A stretch of DNA of 64,000 nt from Sphagnum compactum (Eukaryota > Bryophyta > Sphagnopsida > Sphagnales): contig OZ234493.1 of assembly GCA_965153455.1 (NCBI GenBank), positions 32,540,213 through 32,604,212 of the forward strand. Reading direction: 5' to 3'. This document shows, piece by piece, positions 47,741-58,729 of this stretch (positions are counted from its first letter, which is position 1; the number at the start of each line of letters is the position of its first letter). Under the pieces are notes generated by a model. That model did not search any database and was not told the DNA's origin. It worked only from the letters and a program-made list of their open reading frames with translations. Made by a program: the position numbers and the translations under genes.

Positions 47741-47897
47741 AGCAAGTGTATGACACTGCAATCAACCAGAAGAAGGAGCTTGCAGCATACAAGATCCAAC
47801 ATGCTGAGGAAGGTCAAAACGTGAAAACAACTGAACTTGCAGAACAGGATGAGACAAACAGAATCCCTGCATCTGAGTCAGTGGAGCAATTGGGGTA
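47741..47897 (+). pseudogene. Unassigned exon-like fragment in the Helitron
   Basis: The open frame, ending at a GT donor-like site (TTGGGGTAAGAG), reads HLKQVYDTAINQKKELAAYK, then a hydrophilic stretch ETNRIPASESVEQLG. The preceding TTTTTGCAG is a good acceptor. Its family is not recognised. It is probably another captured exon. Confidence 0.35.
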
Positions 47898-48749
47898 AGA
47901 GTGAAAATACATTCACATATTGATCAATCACATATCAGTCCATTTCTTTCTCAATGTATCTTGGACCTATAGAAGCAAACGAGCTGTTTTAGTGGTAGAG
48001 CAAAGCTGTAACTCTGTGCAAAAAGGAAGGGAACCACATTAAGTGTCTACTGGATCCCGATTTATCTGTATTTGTTCATCAAGTCTATAATGTTAAAGTA
48101 TGATTGTTGCATTGCATTGGGGTTGTGCATGCTTTGCATTGTTACTTTATGACTCTGAGGGCTGCCCAACTTTTGTGATTCAGAAGTGATTCAAATCAGA
48201 TGACATGACATACCTTACACATCTAAGGTGAAAGTGAAGATTGTAGTGTTTCCATTTCTGGGGGAAAAGAGAGAGAACAAACTGTAGAATTTTGAAGCAT
48301 GAATTTGAGAAGTTGCATCTCACAACATTGAAAGACTATATACTTGAGAGAATATTTTCTGCAATCACTGCACAGGATTAACCCTTGCAAAGCAAACTAC
48401 TGGAGAAACGCAAACCCATTTCTACATTCAAATCTTCAAATACAAATTCCAGGAGCTCATGAATCTGCACCACTAATCCAAGAAGCTCTTAGTCAGATCA
48501 TTGGTCCGAACATGCCCATCTGCCAAGTTGTAACATCTGAAATCCATAACCTAAACAGGCAGCCATGAAAACAGTAAGAATGCCCTCAGAGTTCAGAAAG
48601 GCAAGATTTAGTGAACTCGCAAGTATGAATAAATTTTCTGCCAGATTGAAAGACACCAAGCCTAAAAGAAGCCTCTCCTGCTACCCAACACAAGATAGTG
48701 GTGGCTTGAACTCTCTGAACACAATTATTTGGTTTTGTAAAATTTCATA

Positions 48750-48812
48750 CCCTGTTACACATTCCAAAAGTGGCGGTTCTTGCCCCCTAATCGCCTGACT
48801 TTACCAATAACC
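48750..48812 (+). repeat. Repeat family B, terminal fragment inside the Helitron
   Basis: CCTGTTACACATTCCAAAAG and CCCCCTAATCGCCTGACTTT followed by ACCAATAAC match the right end of the family B copy at 53978-54480 (GTTACACG..., CCCCCTAATCGCATGACTTT). Only the last roughly 60 bases are present. Confidence 0.65.
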
Positions 48813-48953
48813 TGTGGTTGATTTCAATTTTGTGAGGTAAGTGGACTTGCGAGTCATCCACAAGAGGACTTTAGCCACATTTGGTTACAGGTCAGAGAGA
48901 AAAGTATAAAACTTTTGGAACCCCTTCTAAGCACTCGGCTAACCATACACACA

Positions 48954-48972
48954 CCTGTGCATTATGCACGGG
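48954..48972 (+). other. Helitron-type 3' hairpin, copy 1 (internal)
   Basis: Arms CCTGTGC / GCACGGG (one G-T wobble), loop ATTAT, followed by GGCTCAAACACGTC. It lacks the CTRR end, so it is not itself a terminus. Confidence 0.7.
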
Positions 48973-48999
48973 GCTCAAACACGTCGGCCCTAAATCATC

Positions 49000-49150
49000 C
49001 GTCTCGTCATTTCCCGTCATCGAATCAGACGGACGGACATGTAGCCACGGACAATAGCTAAGTATACCGAGGACGTCAAGTCAAAGGGTGAGACACGTGT
49101 CCGCGTGCACGCGGGTGCGAGATGGCCTCTCAACCGCCATCCCATCAGCC
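49000..49150 (+). repeat. Helitron-internal GC-rich repeats, copy 2
   Basis: Combines one copy of the hairpin unit seen at 44102-44437 (GACGGACGGACATGTAGCCAC, 49029-49049) with the GAGGACGTCAAGTC ... CTCTCAACCGCC segment also found at 45785-45865. Confidence 0.8.
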
Positions 49151-49261
49151 GTCTATTTAAGCCGGACAAGGATGGATGTCTATTTAAGCCGGATGGGGTG
49201 GGTTAGGACCGGCAAAGACCTAGCAGTTTTAGGTGCATGTTTGATTTATTTTAAACACACA

Positions 49262-49280
49262 CCTGTGCATTAGGCACGGG
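49262..49280 (+). other. Helitron-type 3' hairpin, copy 2 (internal)
   Basis: Arms CCTGTGC / GCACGGG, loop ATTAG, followed by GGCACAAACTTG. No CTRR end. Confidence 0.7.
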
Positions 49281-49436
49281 GCACAAACTTGCCCGGCCCC
49301 AAGGGGGGGCACCCCCAAGATTTACTATACAGAGGACGAGATGTTTTTCTTTTCATTTTCTTTTTCGTTCTCTGTTTTCGGTGTTTCTTTTTGTTTATAA
49401 TAATAATAATAATAATATAAAAAAATGAAAATTTAT

Positions 49437-49438
<2 letters not shown>

Positions 49439-49469
<31 letters not shown>
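49439..49469. repeat. (TA)n microsatellite
   Basis: About 15 TA units 20 bases before the terminal Helitron hairpin. Confidence 0.9.
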
Positions 49470-49473
<4 letters not shown>

Positions 49474-49488
49474 CGTCAAATACACACA

Positions 49489-49518
49489 CCTATGCATTAT
49501 GCACGGGGCTCAAACTAG
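49489..49518 (+). other. Helitron 3' terminus: hairpin plus CTAG
   Basis: Arms CCTATGC / GCACGGG around ATTAT, then GCTCAAACTAG ending at 49518 and followed by T. The A in the left arm mismatches, whereas copies 1 and 2 pair fully. Distance from hairpin to CTAG is about 7-11 bases, as in typical Helitrons. Confidence 0.75.
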
Positions 49519-49519
49519 T

Positions 49520-49680
49520 TCTATATAGTAAAGGACGTCGGGATGAAATGAAGCTTTCCGTTGGGATGAAATGAAGCTTTCCTTCGAGATGAAATGAAGC
49601 TTTCCATCCATCCATCCATCCGTCATCCATCCCATCATTCATCCAAACAGAGCAAATTCTATATAGTAAAGGGCGTCGTG
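49520..49680 (+). mobile_element. Truncated Helitron 5' ends, two copies, head-to-tail after the main element
   Basis: TCTATATAGTAAAGGACGTC at 49520 and TCTATATAGTAAAGGGCGTC at 49658 match the 5' end at 44021, and both carry or precede sequences like ATGAAGCTTTCC, which also follows the 44021 end (ATGAAGCTTCCCC, two copies there, three here). No 3' terminus for these copies was found downstream. Confidence 0.65.
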
Positions 49681-50254
49681 GTCGTTTGTTAGGACTAGTA
49701 TACTCTAAGGTAAATAGTATTGAACTTTTTTGCCAAAACTTTTTTAAAAAGGGCACATATTCTTTGATAGAATTCAACTTAGGCATTGTGGTGAGCCACA
49801 AAGGAAATAAAAGTAGTCCAATGAAGTAGCTTTATAGGTAATAGGTTTGAAAATGCATTTGCATATATTTGTCACGTTTCAATTGGCTATGCTAGTGAGG
49901 AAACATGGTAGATGAAAATATTACACCTTCGCCATACATGTGTAATATCCGGTCATTGTGAGTTTTGTTTAGGTCCATTCCACACAACAATAGTTCAAGA
50001 GCTTTTTAAAAACTTTGAACTTGATGAATAGTCAACATGAGATCATGCACTTGTGACTAATAAGGTCACATTTTTTATTTTTAAAAAAAAATTAAACTCT
50101 AGATTATCTAGGTCAAGATTTTTAAAAACCTAGGTTAATTGGTAATCAGTGTGTTGGTGTGACAACAAAATTGATAACAGATGAGTCTAAAGATTTTTGG
50201 ATTTTTTTTTTTAAACTTTTTTTTTGGGTTAGTCATATCTTATGTGGTAATAAC

Positions 50255-51136
50255 TAGTGTTGGGCGAATGTCAAATTTTTGGGATATCCGTCAAATAAGG
50301 ATATCCATTTTTCTTTTATTTGCTGGATAAGGATATTGTATTTTTTATTTTAAAAAATTTTAGACCCGAATATCAGTGTTTCTGGATATCTATCATTTAC
50401 TTATTAGTCAGATATTAGTAGATTTGAATATCAATTTTTTTAAATAAAAAATCTACCAATTATGTTGGGTGCCAAATTATTTTTTGGGGCGAAAAATCTT
50501 CCAAAGACAACATCTTTTTTTAAAAAGGGAATCTTTTGTTATAAACGTTTTTTTTCTTAAAATTTTTTGCAAAAAAATCATTAATTAATTTAAAAAGAAA
50601 ATATAGCTTCAATAATAACTATTATTGACTACAACTTTGAAGAGACCTCTGAAGATGTGTTTCTAGAATAGTCTAAAATTGTTTTAAGGATTTTCACCAC
50701 CCTAGCTGCATCAAGAAAATGAAAAATAAAATAAAATAAATAGACAGATATTACTAACCTTAATATTTAGCCGTGGATGTGATATTTAGGTCAAATTTCA
50801 ACATTTCAAAATCTGGCATAGTCTTTTGAATATCAAAAATATTGGATATCATGATGGGTAATATTCAACACCCCATATATTTAGATACTCCTAACTTTGA
50901 TATGTAGCCTTGGATATGATATTTAGGTCAAATATCAACATCTTTATATCTTGCATAACTTTCAAATATCAAACATATCGAATATCATGTCATGATCGAT
51001 GATGATGATGATGATGATGATATTCGACACTCCAGATATCAGACTGAATCTCCATTCATATTCATCAAATGTCATTTTTGATATTCCAAGTCCTATGAAT
51101 ATCCAAAATTAAAAATCCAGATGTCTGCCCAACACT
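50255..51136. mobile_element. hAT-type non-autonomous element, 882 bp
   Basis: The left end TAGTGTTGGGC and the right end GCCCAACACT are inverted; the TAGTGTTGGGC-type terminus is common in hAT elements. The flanks GTAATAAC (50247-50254) and GTAGTAAC (51137-51144) match at 7 of 8 bases, fitting the 8-bp hAT target duplication. The interior holds GATATCC-rich sequence and a (GAT)n run at about 50997-51020, with no transposase. Confidence 0.78.
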
Positions 51137-51206
51137 GTAGTAACACCAGTGTGTACATACCACCTCCCCACCCCTCCCCTTTAGTCAGACAAGAAAACAA
51201 ATTCTA

Positions 51207-52930
51207 GTGTTGAAAAGACAAACTTTCACTTTGCAATGTTCTAGCAAATTTTACAAGGACACGAGTCAAAAGAACCATTACTTTTCCCCGAAAACTATTA
51301 CTAGGTTAAACCTAATCCATTGTTGCCAGAGTTTGAAGAAAGAGGGGTTGGTGAAACAACTTCTTGGCCTTACCCATTTGGACTTGGGACCCACAATGAA
51401 GAAGACTAAGTTACCCACAAAAAACTTGTACATAGCATCATCATCAACTTTGTGGTTCAGGTTTCCATGAGGGTGGGGATGTTTGGAGTTTTTGGACATT
51501 TCCTTAGGTTTTCCCATCTCGCTAATGTGCACATGTTTTGCATCTTGTTGTTGTTGTTGTTGTTGTCCGACATCAAAACTATAATGACTTTTCTTTTGGC
51601 TCAATCTTTTGAAAACCATATACGATTTAGTTCTTCTATCTTGAGGTATAGACTTGTTCTTTTGGGTGGAGCTTCTATATGTGGTCCCCCCCTTATTCAT
51701 TGCCCTAAACCCTAATCGGTGCTGGACAGAGCTCTCGTTAGGGGGTGTTTAGCGTCCCTCTTGTTCATTGGCTGACTGACCACAAGAGATATAATAGTCA
51801 GTGCACACAACTTTGACGTGTGTCTTATGTACTCGTGTGCAGACAACCAACACAATGAACCTATTTGTTAAGTTCCAAGGTGGCAGATTACGTCATTTTC
51901 TTGATCACATTATATGACATAATCTTCCCATGATGATCATACTCTCATAATAGTGAACAAAAATGTCGTATGGAACATGAAGTTTTTCACATATCATGGA
52001 AATAATGATAATAAAAAAAAATTGTGTGTGAAGAAAAAAAAATTTCATAAAAAATTGTGGAATCTGCCACCCCGGACCTTAGTGTAATTAGGAATGGCCT
52101 CACCCTCGCCCATTAGTTATGTTGGGTGCATCCGCTAGCTAGCTCGCCCTAACGGGCTTGCCTGGTTCCTTCTTTCTTACCTAACAGAATGGGCAGGGGC
52201 TTGAACCATTCCATAGTACACAAACAATGTAATATCATAGTACCTTTACTATTTTGGCATAAATTAATTAAATTATTTTTTGTTTTGTCGAACTTTTGAA
52301 AAATTATTATTTTTTATTTCTGCCAAAATTTTAATAAAATCAAGAGTTCAAACTGTCAAAGTTTTGAACCAAAGACCTTCCGTAACAGTGAGTGACTAAA
52401 GACTAAAAGCAGTCCAAACACACTAAACTGTTCAATATAATTGACTAGAAATTTGGTTATTATTTTGTATAACCATTATCTGTGGAAAATTTCAGAATAA
52501 AAAAAAGCCAATTTCAAATTTAATTAATTATTTGAAAATTGTTCCTGAAGTCATAAAAGTACTATGATATTTTATCTTTGGCTTTGGTTCTGTGTGTGCT
52601 GCCCAGAGAGTCATGAGTCCCAGAGGCAATCTAATCATTAAGTTCAATCTGGCCATAACTGGAATCATGAATTTTGGCTCTGGCAAATTGTCAGTGGGCA
52701 ATCTTTTGGCTCATTTATACACTAGTACCAACACCTCATGATCTCCATTACATGAGCATTGAGGAGGAGGTGGCCCTCTGATTGACTCCTACAAAGTTTT
52801 TGATGACCTTTTGCTGGTGGCCCATTGGCCATTGTGATATGGGTAAGTGTGATGAGCTGGGCTTGCAAAGCTTCTTTCTAAGAGTATGGAGATCATCAAC
52901 TCTTGGCATGAATAATATTTGTCAATAATT
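51207..52930. other. Intergenic; open frames of unknown meaning
   Basis: The minus strand at 51278-51700 has a 140-codon open frame with a short poly-Gln run (from a CAA/TTG microsatellite). Codon content and neighbours give no family and no splice support. Nothing else was recognised to 52.9 kb. Confidence 0.4.
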
Positions 52931-52945
52931 AATTGTTTGACACCA

Positions 52946-52959
52946 CCCCCCCCCCCCCC
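52946..52959. repeat. Poly-C tract
   Basis: Fourteen C in a row followed by GCCC; prone to length error. Confidence 0.85.
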
Positions 52960-53977
52960 GCCCAAAACTTCAGTGCTTACCCCCTCTTCATACCCTTTAG
53001 AAATTTCTGAGTTTGATGATCCCTCACAGCTTTGATAGCAAAATTTGCAATTGTTCTTGTGATTCAATTTGAGCCAACTTCTCAGATTTCAAAGTTCATG
53101 ACAACCCTAGAGATATTCCAAGTAGGGTTTTTTTTTTTAAAAATATTTTTCCTTCAATTTTGCAGTCTCACATTTTTGTAATTTTTTTTCCAAATTTTTA
53201 TCAATTTCTTTTTTTTATTTACACTTTTTTAAAATTCCATTTGTTTTGGTCACTACAATGCAAAATTCCCCAGGAAAAAATCCAACAAATATTTTGGGGA
53301 ATCTACTTGTGCCCACATGATTCAAAACTCCACAAGCTTTTTTAAACCAAGCAATAAAACTGCCCAATGACATTAAACAACAGCAGATAAATTTCAAGTG
53401 GCACATTATCAAGGTGAAATTTTTTTCCACCTCTTCTTCTTCTTCTTTTTTTCCTTTTTTTCCTGTGATACCCAGATATACCCAGAAAAAAATGGAAAAC
53501 AAACAAAAATTCTGCCTGTTCTTTAAGTTGGGTAATGCCCAAAGCTCATGGGGCATTACCCTAGCCATAAAGTGTCTTCTCACCATTGTTGGAGCTTGTC
53601 TATTTTAGGAGGTTCTTTTTCATGGATTGTCATGATCTCTATATTGATGACCACATTCCTGCAGAAAAGTTTCATAATTTTTATAGAGATTGGCACTTTC
53701 TAATGCTCTTTCTTTGACTTGGTGTAATCAGATTTGCTCTTGAGATTTCCAAGAATCCTTTCAAACAAAACTGTTCATGTGCACACCGTTTTTGCATAAA
53801 TCTAAACAGTTCATTGCAAGTTAAAACTGCAGAGACACTCAAAAAATAACTTAAGCAAAGGTGTTGGTGAGTGAAGTCACACTATCCCAGAGGCAACAAA
53901 TTCCCAGCTTTGGCGATCTATATAAGACTTTAGACTTATCCATAAAGTCACCCTCTGTGTCACCCCCTATCCCCTCT

Positions 53978-54480
53978 CAGTGGTATCTGCAAAGTAAGGA
54001 AATTTTATTAAATCTCAATATGCATTTAATGCATACAGTTCGCTAGTAGTTATAATAGTTGTACAGGCAGGAGCAGTGAAAATATATGTAGCAGCAGCGC
54101 AGGCGCTCAGGAAAAAGGAAACACGGAATGAAACTCAGTGGCAAAACTAGTTTGGGTCCCAGCTATTTCCGTTCGTAAAATTTTCATTCCCAATTACGCA
54201 TTTGATGCCCTATTATGCCAAAACTGGCCGTTCTCGCCCCCTCATCGCATGACTTTACGAATAACTTTCTTATTAGATGAAAACCTCCAATCATCAATAA
54301 AACATGGGAAAAAGGAAACATGGGATGAAACTCAGTTTACCACCAAATTTGGTGGAAAAACTAGTTTGGGTCCCAGCTATTTCCTTTCGTAAAATTTTCG
54401 TTCCTAGTTACACGTTTGATGCCCTATTACGCCAAAACTGACCATTCTCACCCCCTAATCGCATGACTTTATGTATAACT
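53978..54480 (+). mobile_element. MITE-like repeat family B, copy 3, internally duplicated
   Basis: The left end CAGTGGTATCTGCAAAGTAA matches the left end at 43553; the right end GCATGACTTTATGTATAACT resembles the inverted terminus. A segment of about 196 bp is tandemly duplicated at about 54110-54305 and 54306-54512 (both contain AACTAGTTTGGGTCCCAGCT and GATGAAACTCAGT). The element end is therefore present twice. Confidence 0.7.
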
Positions 54481-54519
54481 TTATTAGTAGATGAAAACCT
54501 CCTATCATCAATAAACAAA

Positions 54520-55130
54520 GCACCCAACCAAGGGGAAGAAAAAGTTACAAGATGGAAGGACCCAAGTGTTGGCAAAGGAAAAAAATCTTCCAAAGAGGGC
54601 AGACCACTAAAGGAACGGAAACAAATCAAGTACCCAAAAAGCATAAAGCACATTAATTAGATAAGGAGAGGGGAGGAACACACCAAAGAACACCTAGCTT
54701 AGAAGAACCCTCACCTAAAGTAAAAAAAAGCATGCCTCAAAATAGAAACCACCTGTGCTTGTTACAACACCACCAACACCCTCTACTTGTCAAGTGAACA
54801 CAAAATCGAAGTAGAAGAAGATTAGGGGATTTGAGTGTTGTGTAAAGCCCTTGGCTGGATTTTTAACACTACAAAGAGTTTATAAAATGGAATTTCCCTA
54901 GAGAGGGGTCAGGGCATTTTGGTTTATCATCGGGCATTTCGACCAATCATTGAGTGTTTCAGTTTTTCATTGGCCACCCATCCATCCATAGTATGGGTAC
55001 AAATTGGGGTCCAACCTATCTTTTAAGGATGCACATTTTGACCTTTCATCTTTGAACATACCGATATGTGATTGACTCAATTTAAACCACTTTTTCTTTT
55101 TTGTTTTGTTTTCTTTTCAACTTACAATTT
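54520..55130. other. Intergenic, no gene seen
   Basis: No conserved open frame or repeat with clear ends was recognised in this stretch. Confidence 0.4.
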
Positions 55131-55143
55131 CTTCACACTCTTA

Positions 55144-55360
55144 AGGTGCATTCACATGAGTGTTAAGGAGTTTAATATTAAGTCCCCTAACACCAACCAA
55201 GCTAATCGTTTAGAACATAAACCTATTTACCTCGAAGATTTTATGTTAAGTTAACATTCACTTAATATTAAAACAATCACCCATTTAACATCGATTGCCA
55301 CCTAAGATGCCACCTAGATTTTCACTTAACATGGACTTAACATTAGGTGTGAATGTGCCT
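55144..55360. mobile_element. PIF/Harbinger-type MITE, 217 bp
   Basis: The left end AGGTGCATTCACATGAGTGT and the complement of the right end AGGCACATTCACACCTAATG are inverted repeats that both continue to GTTAAG. Both sides are flanked by TTA (55141-55143 and 55361-55363), the 3-bp TWA target duplication of PIF/Harbinger (Tourist-like) elements. The interior is AT-rich with TTAACATT-type sub-repeats and has no coding capacity. Confidence 0.78.
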
Positions 55361-55689
55361 TTAGTACTTCAGTTGATATGAAGCTGTACTTAACATAGTT
55401 TCCAGAATCTTATGTTCACAATCTGGCACCAGACAGAGTTGTAGCTACTACCACTATAAAGGGTCAAGGGCATCCAAAGACCTGGCTATGGTGGGGAACC
55501 CTAAAATGAATGGTTGGCACTTTCAACTTTCAAGAACCACATGAGCTTCCTTCCTTCTCAAGGAAAGTAATTCTGCTTCCTACCCATGTGGAGCTTTCTA
55601 GGGTTCCTTCCAATGTTGGGTCTAGAATCCACTTTGCCAGCCTGCTCCTGGAATTGGATTCTTAGTGTTCTTTTTTCCCATACCAGGCT

Positions 55690-55824
55690 GGTACTGGCAT
55701 TGGGTACCTCTTAAACCCTAAACCCTAAACCCCTTACCAATACCAGTCTGGTCTTGGCATTGGGTACCTCTTAAACCCTAAACCCTTGTACCCAATACCA
55801 GTCTGGTCTTGGTATTGGGTACAA
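55690..55824. repeat. Tandem repeat with interstitial telomere motif and a perfect 15-bp hairpin
   Basis: The unit (T)ACCAG(G/T)CTGGT(A/C)(C/T)TGGCATTGGGTAC then CTCTTAAACCCTAAACCC occurs two and a half times; the first copy has three AAACCCT units (plant telomere sequence). At 55786-55800 and 55810-55824 TTGTACCCAATACCA pairs perfectly with TGGTATTGGGTACAA across a 9-base loop. Confidence 0.8.
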
Positions 55825-55829
55825 AGACT

Positions 55830-57300
55830 GATTTTTTGGGCTGGTATGAAGTAGGGGTATAGAATATACCAGGGTGGGACGGGTATTAAAACTGCGGCCA
55901 CTCCCACCGGGTGTCGGTCTGGTGGGTATCCGAGTTGATATCCACGTTTATCCAAAATGTCAAGCACCCACTTCTGGCAGATAACCATGGTTATTAAAAC
56001 TCAAATGACTGGTTTATTATACATAACCATGGTTCCCAATTTATTTTATTTTGAAAAAGTCAGATAATCACCTACAAACACGTCAGGTATTTGTCGGTTC
56101 TTTCATGAAACCCGATGGTTCTCTTTGATTTTTTAAAAAAAATAGCCCAAACCGACGGTTCTTTCGATCCCCAGTTTTCTCAAGATCCCCAGTTTTCTCA
56201 AATACCGGGACCCAGTGGCTCTTCGACTCTGGATGTTTGGGTATACGTACTCAGAACTGATGGTTCTTTGATTTTGGGTTTTTTTTTATACCCAGAACTT
56301 GACGGTTATTACAAAAAAAGAGCAAATATCCACCTCCACACTGCTCTACACCTGATATTTGAGACTGGTATAAAAATCGGTACAAGGCTGGTATTACCTC
56401 GGGTCTGTCTGTAGTCCACCTCCCTACCCGGCGGGTAGAGTAGGGGTATAAGAGCATCTCCACCAACGCTTAGTATGAGACCGTGAACTGGATGGAAATA
56501 TACACAGTCAAATCATATTTATCGACTGCTCCGTGTTTCTGATTGGGTAAATAGTTTGATTGGTCCAAGTGAGTTGCTATGAGAAACATGTCTCCCTTCC
56601 TACTACGTACTTGCAGTCCCAGTTTCAGTTTTATGGGTGAAGTTGGAAAAAAAAGTTAGTAACTAAAACTTGGATGTGAGACATGTTTGGAGGGTCACAT
56701 ACTAAGCGTTCCTGGAGATACTCTGACTGTCTAAAGCAGCGAGTTTGCCTCAGCTCAAACCACACTGGTAGGGTCCTTGATACCACCAGGCCTACTATAT
56801 CTACCAGACCAACACTGACTGGCTGGCTGGCTCCTTCCACCCCAATTTCTGGCTGCATCTTTTGCTTGATTAGCAGCTTGCAACGGTCTCCAGATGTCAG
56901 GAACCATGAAGGAGTCAATCTACTTTGGATTCTTTTACTGTTTCATTGAACAATAACCAATGCATAGAAAGTAAGTATGTAGCAAGTTGTTATTGTTGCT
57001 CACATACAAACAACCCTAAACTCTTAACTGCTGTTTTTTTTGGGGTTTTTTTTCCCCCATTTTGTGATGTTGGTCAAGTGGGTGCTCATCCATAAGACAA
57101 TTTAGCCAAATATGGCGATAAGGAAAACATCTGGAATTTTTTTAAAAAAAATCTAGCATCCTTGTATATATTTTGCTATCTGCTGAAACTTAGGATAGAA
57201 TCTGGGAAAAAAAAAAAGTTAGAACAATTATATTTATTTAAAAATTTTGACAACTTAAAAAAATCTAAAAACACGAAAATTTTGCCAATTTGGGGGAAAA
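55830..57300. other. Intergenic with short local duplications
   Basis: Contains a two-copy GATCCCCAGTTTTCTCAA tandem near 56168 and GGGTATTAAAAC / ACCCGGCGGGTA-type words that suggest decayed transposon ends. No gene was recognised. Confidence 0.4.
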
Positions 57301-57544
57301 AAAAAACGTTAAAATTTCACCAAAGAAAACACTACTCTCAACACAAGCCTCAACATGGTTGTTGAAAGTTGAAACAAAAGTGATGGGATTGAGGCCACAT
57401 AGAAAATGCAAGTCAAATGGTGGGCTCCTACTTTAGGTACCCACCCAATCATATATTTATGATGGGATCCCCAGTTCGGGCACTTTTTATGTACGAGAAG
57501 TAGGACTGAATTTGGTCGGGCTGGCCCTCCAAATTCACAAACAA

Positions 57545-57740
57545 TCAATCATACGTATGCCACCCAACAACATAGGGTCCCTCCCTTGTGTGCCCCCACA
57601 CTTGTCCATTGACTCAAATTTGGGTGTATCCCTCCAAAGCCACCAAGAATAAAGCATATGTTTGCCACAACAAAAGGCATAGGGTCCCTTGTGCCCACCC
57701 ACAATTGTCCATTGACTTCAACTTTGGGGGCATAGTTTGT
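57545..57740. repeat. Two-copy tandem duplication, period about 110 bp
   Basis: ACATAGGGTCCCTCCCTTGTG and CATAGGGTCCCTTGTGCCC, each followed by CCCACA, TTGTCCATTGACT and TTTGGG, mark two diverged units. Confidence 0.65.
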
Positions 57741-58439
57741 TTTTCCATCCTTACAAAGGACATTGGATGCCTATTTTTTGGTACCCACCAGGACAATGCC
57801 AACCAAAACAAAATCCCCTTTGCACGACATTCGAATATACTTACTCCCCTCTCACACACTTCACATTTCACAAGTTGTAAACTTAACTCCAAACAAATTT
57901 CAATTACCTTTACTCCAAACTAGGTACATATCACTTACAACAAATTTTTCCAATCTTCATGACAACTCTATAAACTATTTATCAAAATCTATTTTGATAT
58001 TAATATCCATGAAAGTTTTCAAACATAGCATAGAAAACCCAAAAAAAAACTTTAATGCAAGACCAATTGTGGTTGCTCTATTTGTTTGAAGGAACAAACA
58101 AAATAATTTGATGAAATTTCTTTTCATAATCAAGCACGCAAGCTTTTCCTTTTGTAGAAACTAGTTAGTAATGCTTCTAGAAAAACTTACACATTACATG
58201 TATGGTTTGCAATTTGGCCACATCAAATGGGAAATAAATTATGGTAACAATGGTTCATTAGAGCTTAGTTTAAATAGCATAACTCTGGGTTTTATAAATC
58301 ACAATTGCTACTTAAGCAATTCCAAACTAAAATTTGTTTAACCCACTTTCAAGTAAAGGCATGAAAAGGTGTCTTTTGGATATGTGTCTTTTTTAGGGTT
58401 TTTTTTTCAACACCATTTTCACAAGCAAATTTTCAATAC

Positions 58440-58690
58440 CTTTTCCACCAATTTGTATCCCGTTTTCTACAATTGAATTCTAATTTAATTATTGAATTGA
58501 ATTTAGTTGAAGTGAAATTGAATTTAATTTAATTTGATTCAATTGAATTAAAATTCAGTTCAATGTATTTGATTTCAATTTAATCCAATTCAATTTGCAT
58601 CCAATTTATTTCAATTCAATGCAATTCAAGTTGAATGTAACATCATTAAATATTTTCATTCAAATGGAATTTAATTTTCACAATTCATTT
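58440..58690. repeat. AATTGAATT low-complexity palindromic block
   Basis: Dense runs of AATTGAATT, TTCAATTTAATT and related words, each self-complementary, over about 230 bp. Confidence 0.65.
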
Positions 58691-58729
58691 TTTTCATCTA
58701 TTGATCAATTTATCATATTAGGTTCTGAT

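Larger units (their letters stand above)
44021..49518 (+). mobile_element. Non-autonomous Helitron, 5.5 kb, with captured host gene fragments
   Basis: The 5' end reads A|TCTATAGTAAAGGAAC (host A at 44020), a typical plant Helitron start. The 3' end has a GC-rich hairpin, arms CCTATGC/GCACGGG at 49489-49507, followed by CTCAAACTAG|T, i.e. a CTRR terminus with host T at 49519. There are no terminal inverted repeats and no target duplication, as expected for rolling-circle elements. There is no Rep/helicase open frame. The interior contains coding pieces of unrelated genes on both strands, with introns retained, which is the usual signature of Helitron gene capture. The GC-rich GACGGACGGAC repeats near both ends look element-specific. 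The call rests on termini and content only; no sister copy was available to confirm it. Confidence 0.75.

Noticed and set aside
51278-51700. 140-codon open frame on the minus strand
   Set aside because: The glutamine run comes from a trinucleotide repeat, and there are no splice or family signals. Not supported as a gene.
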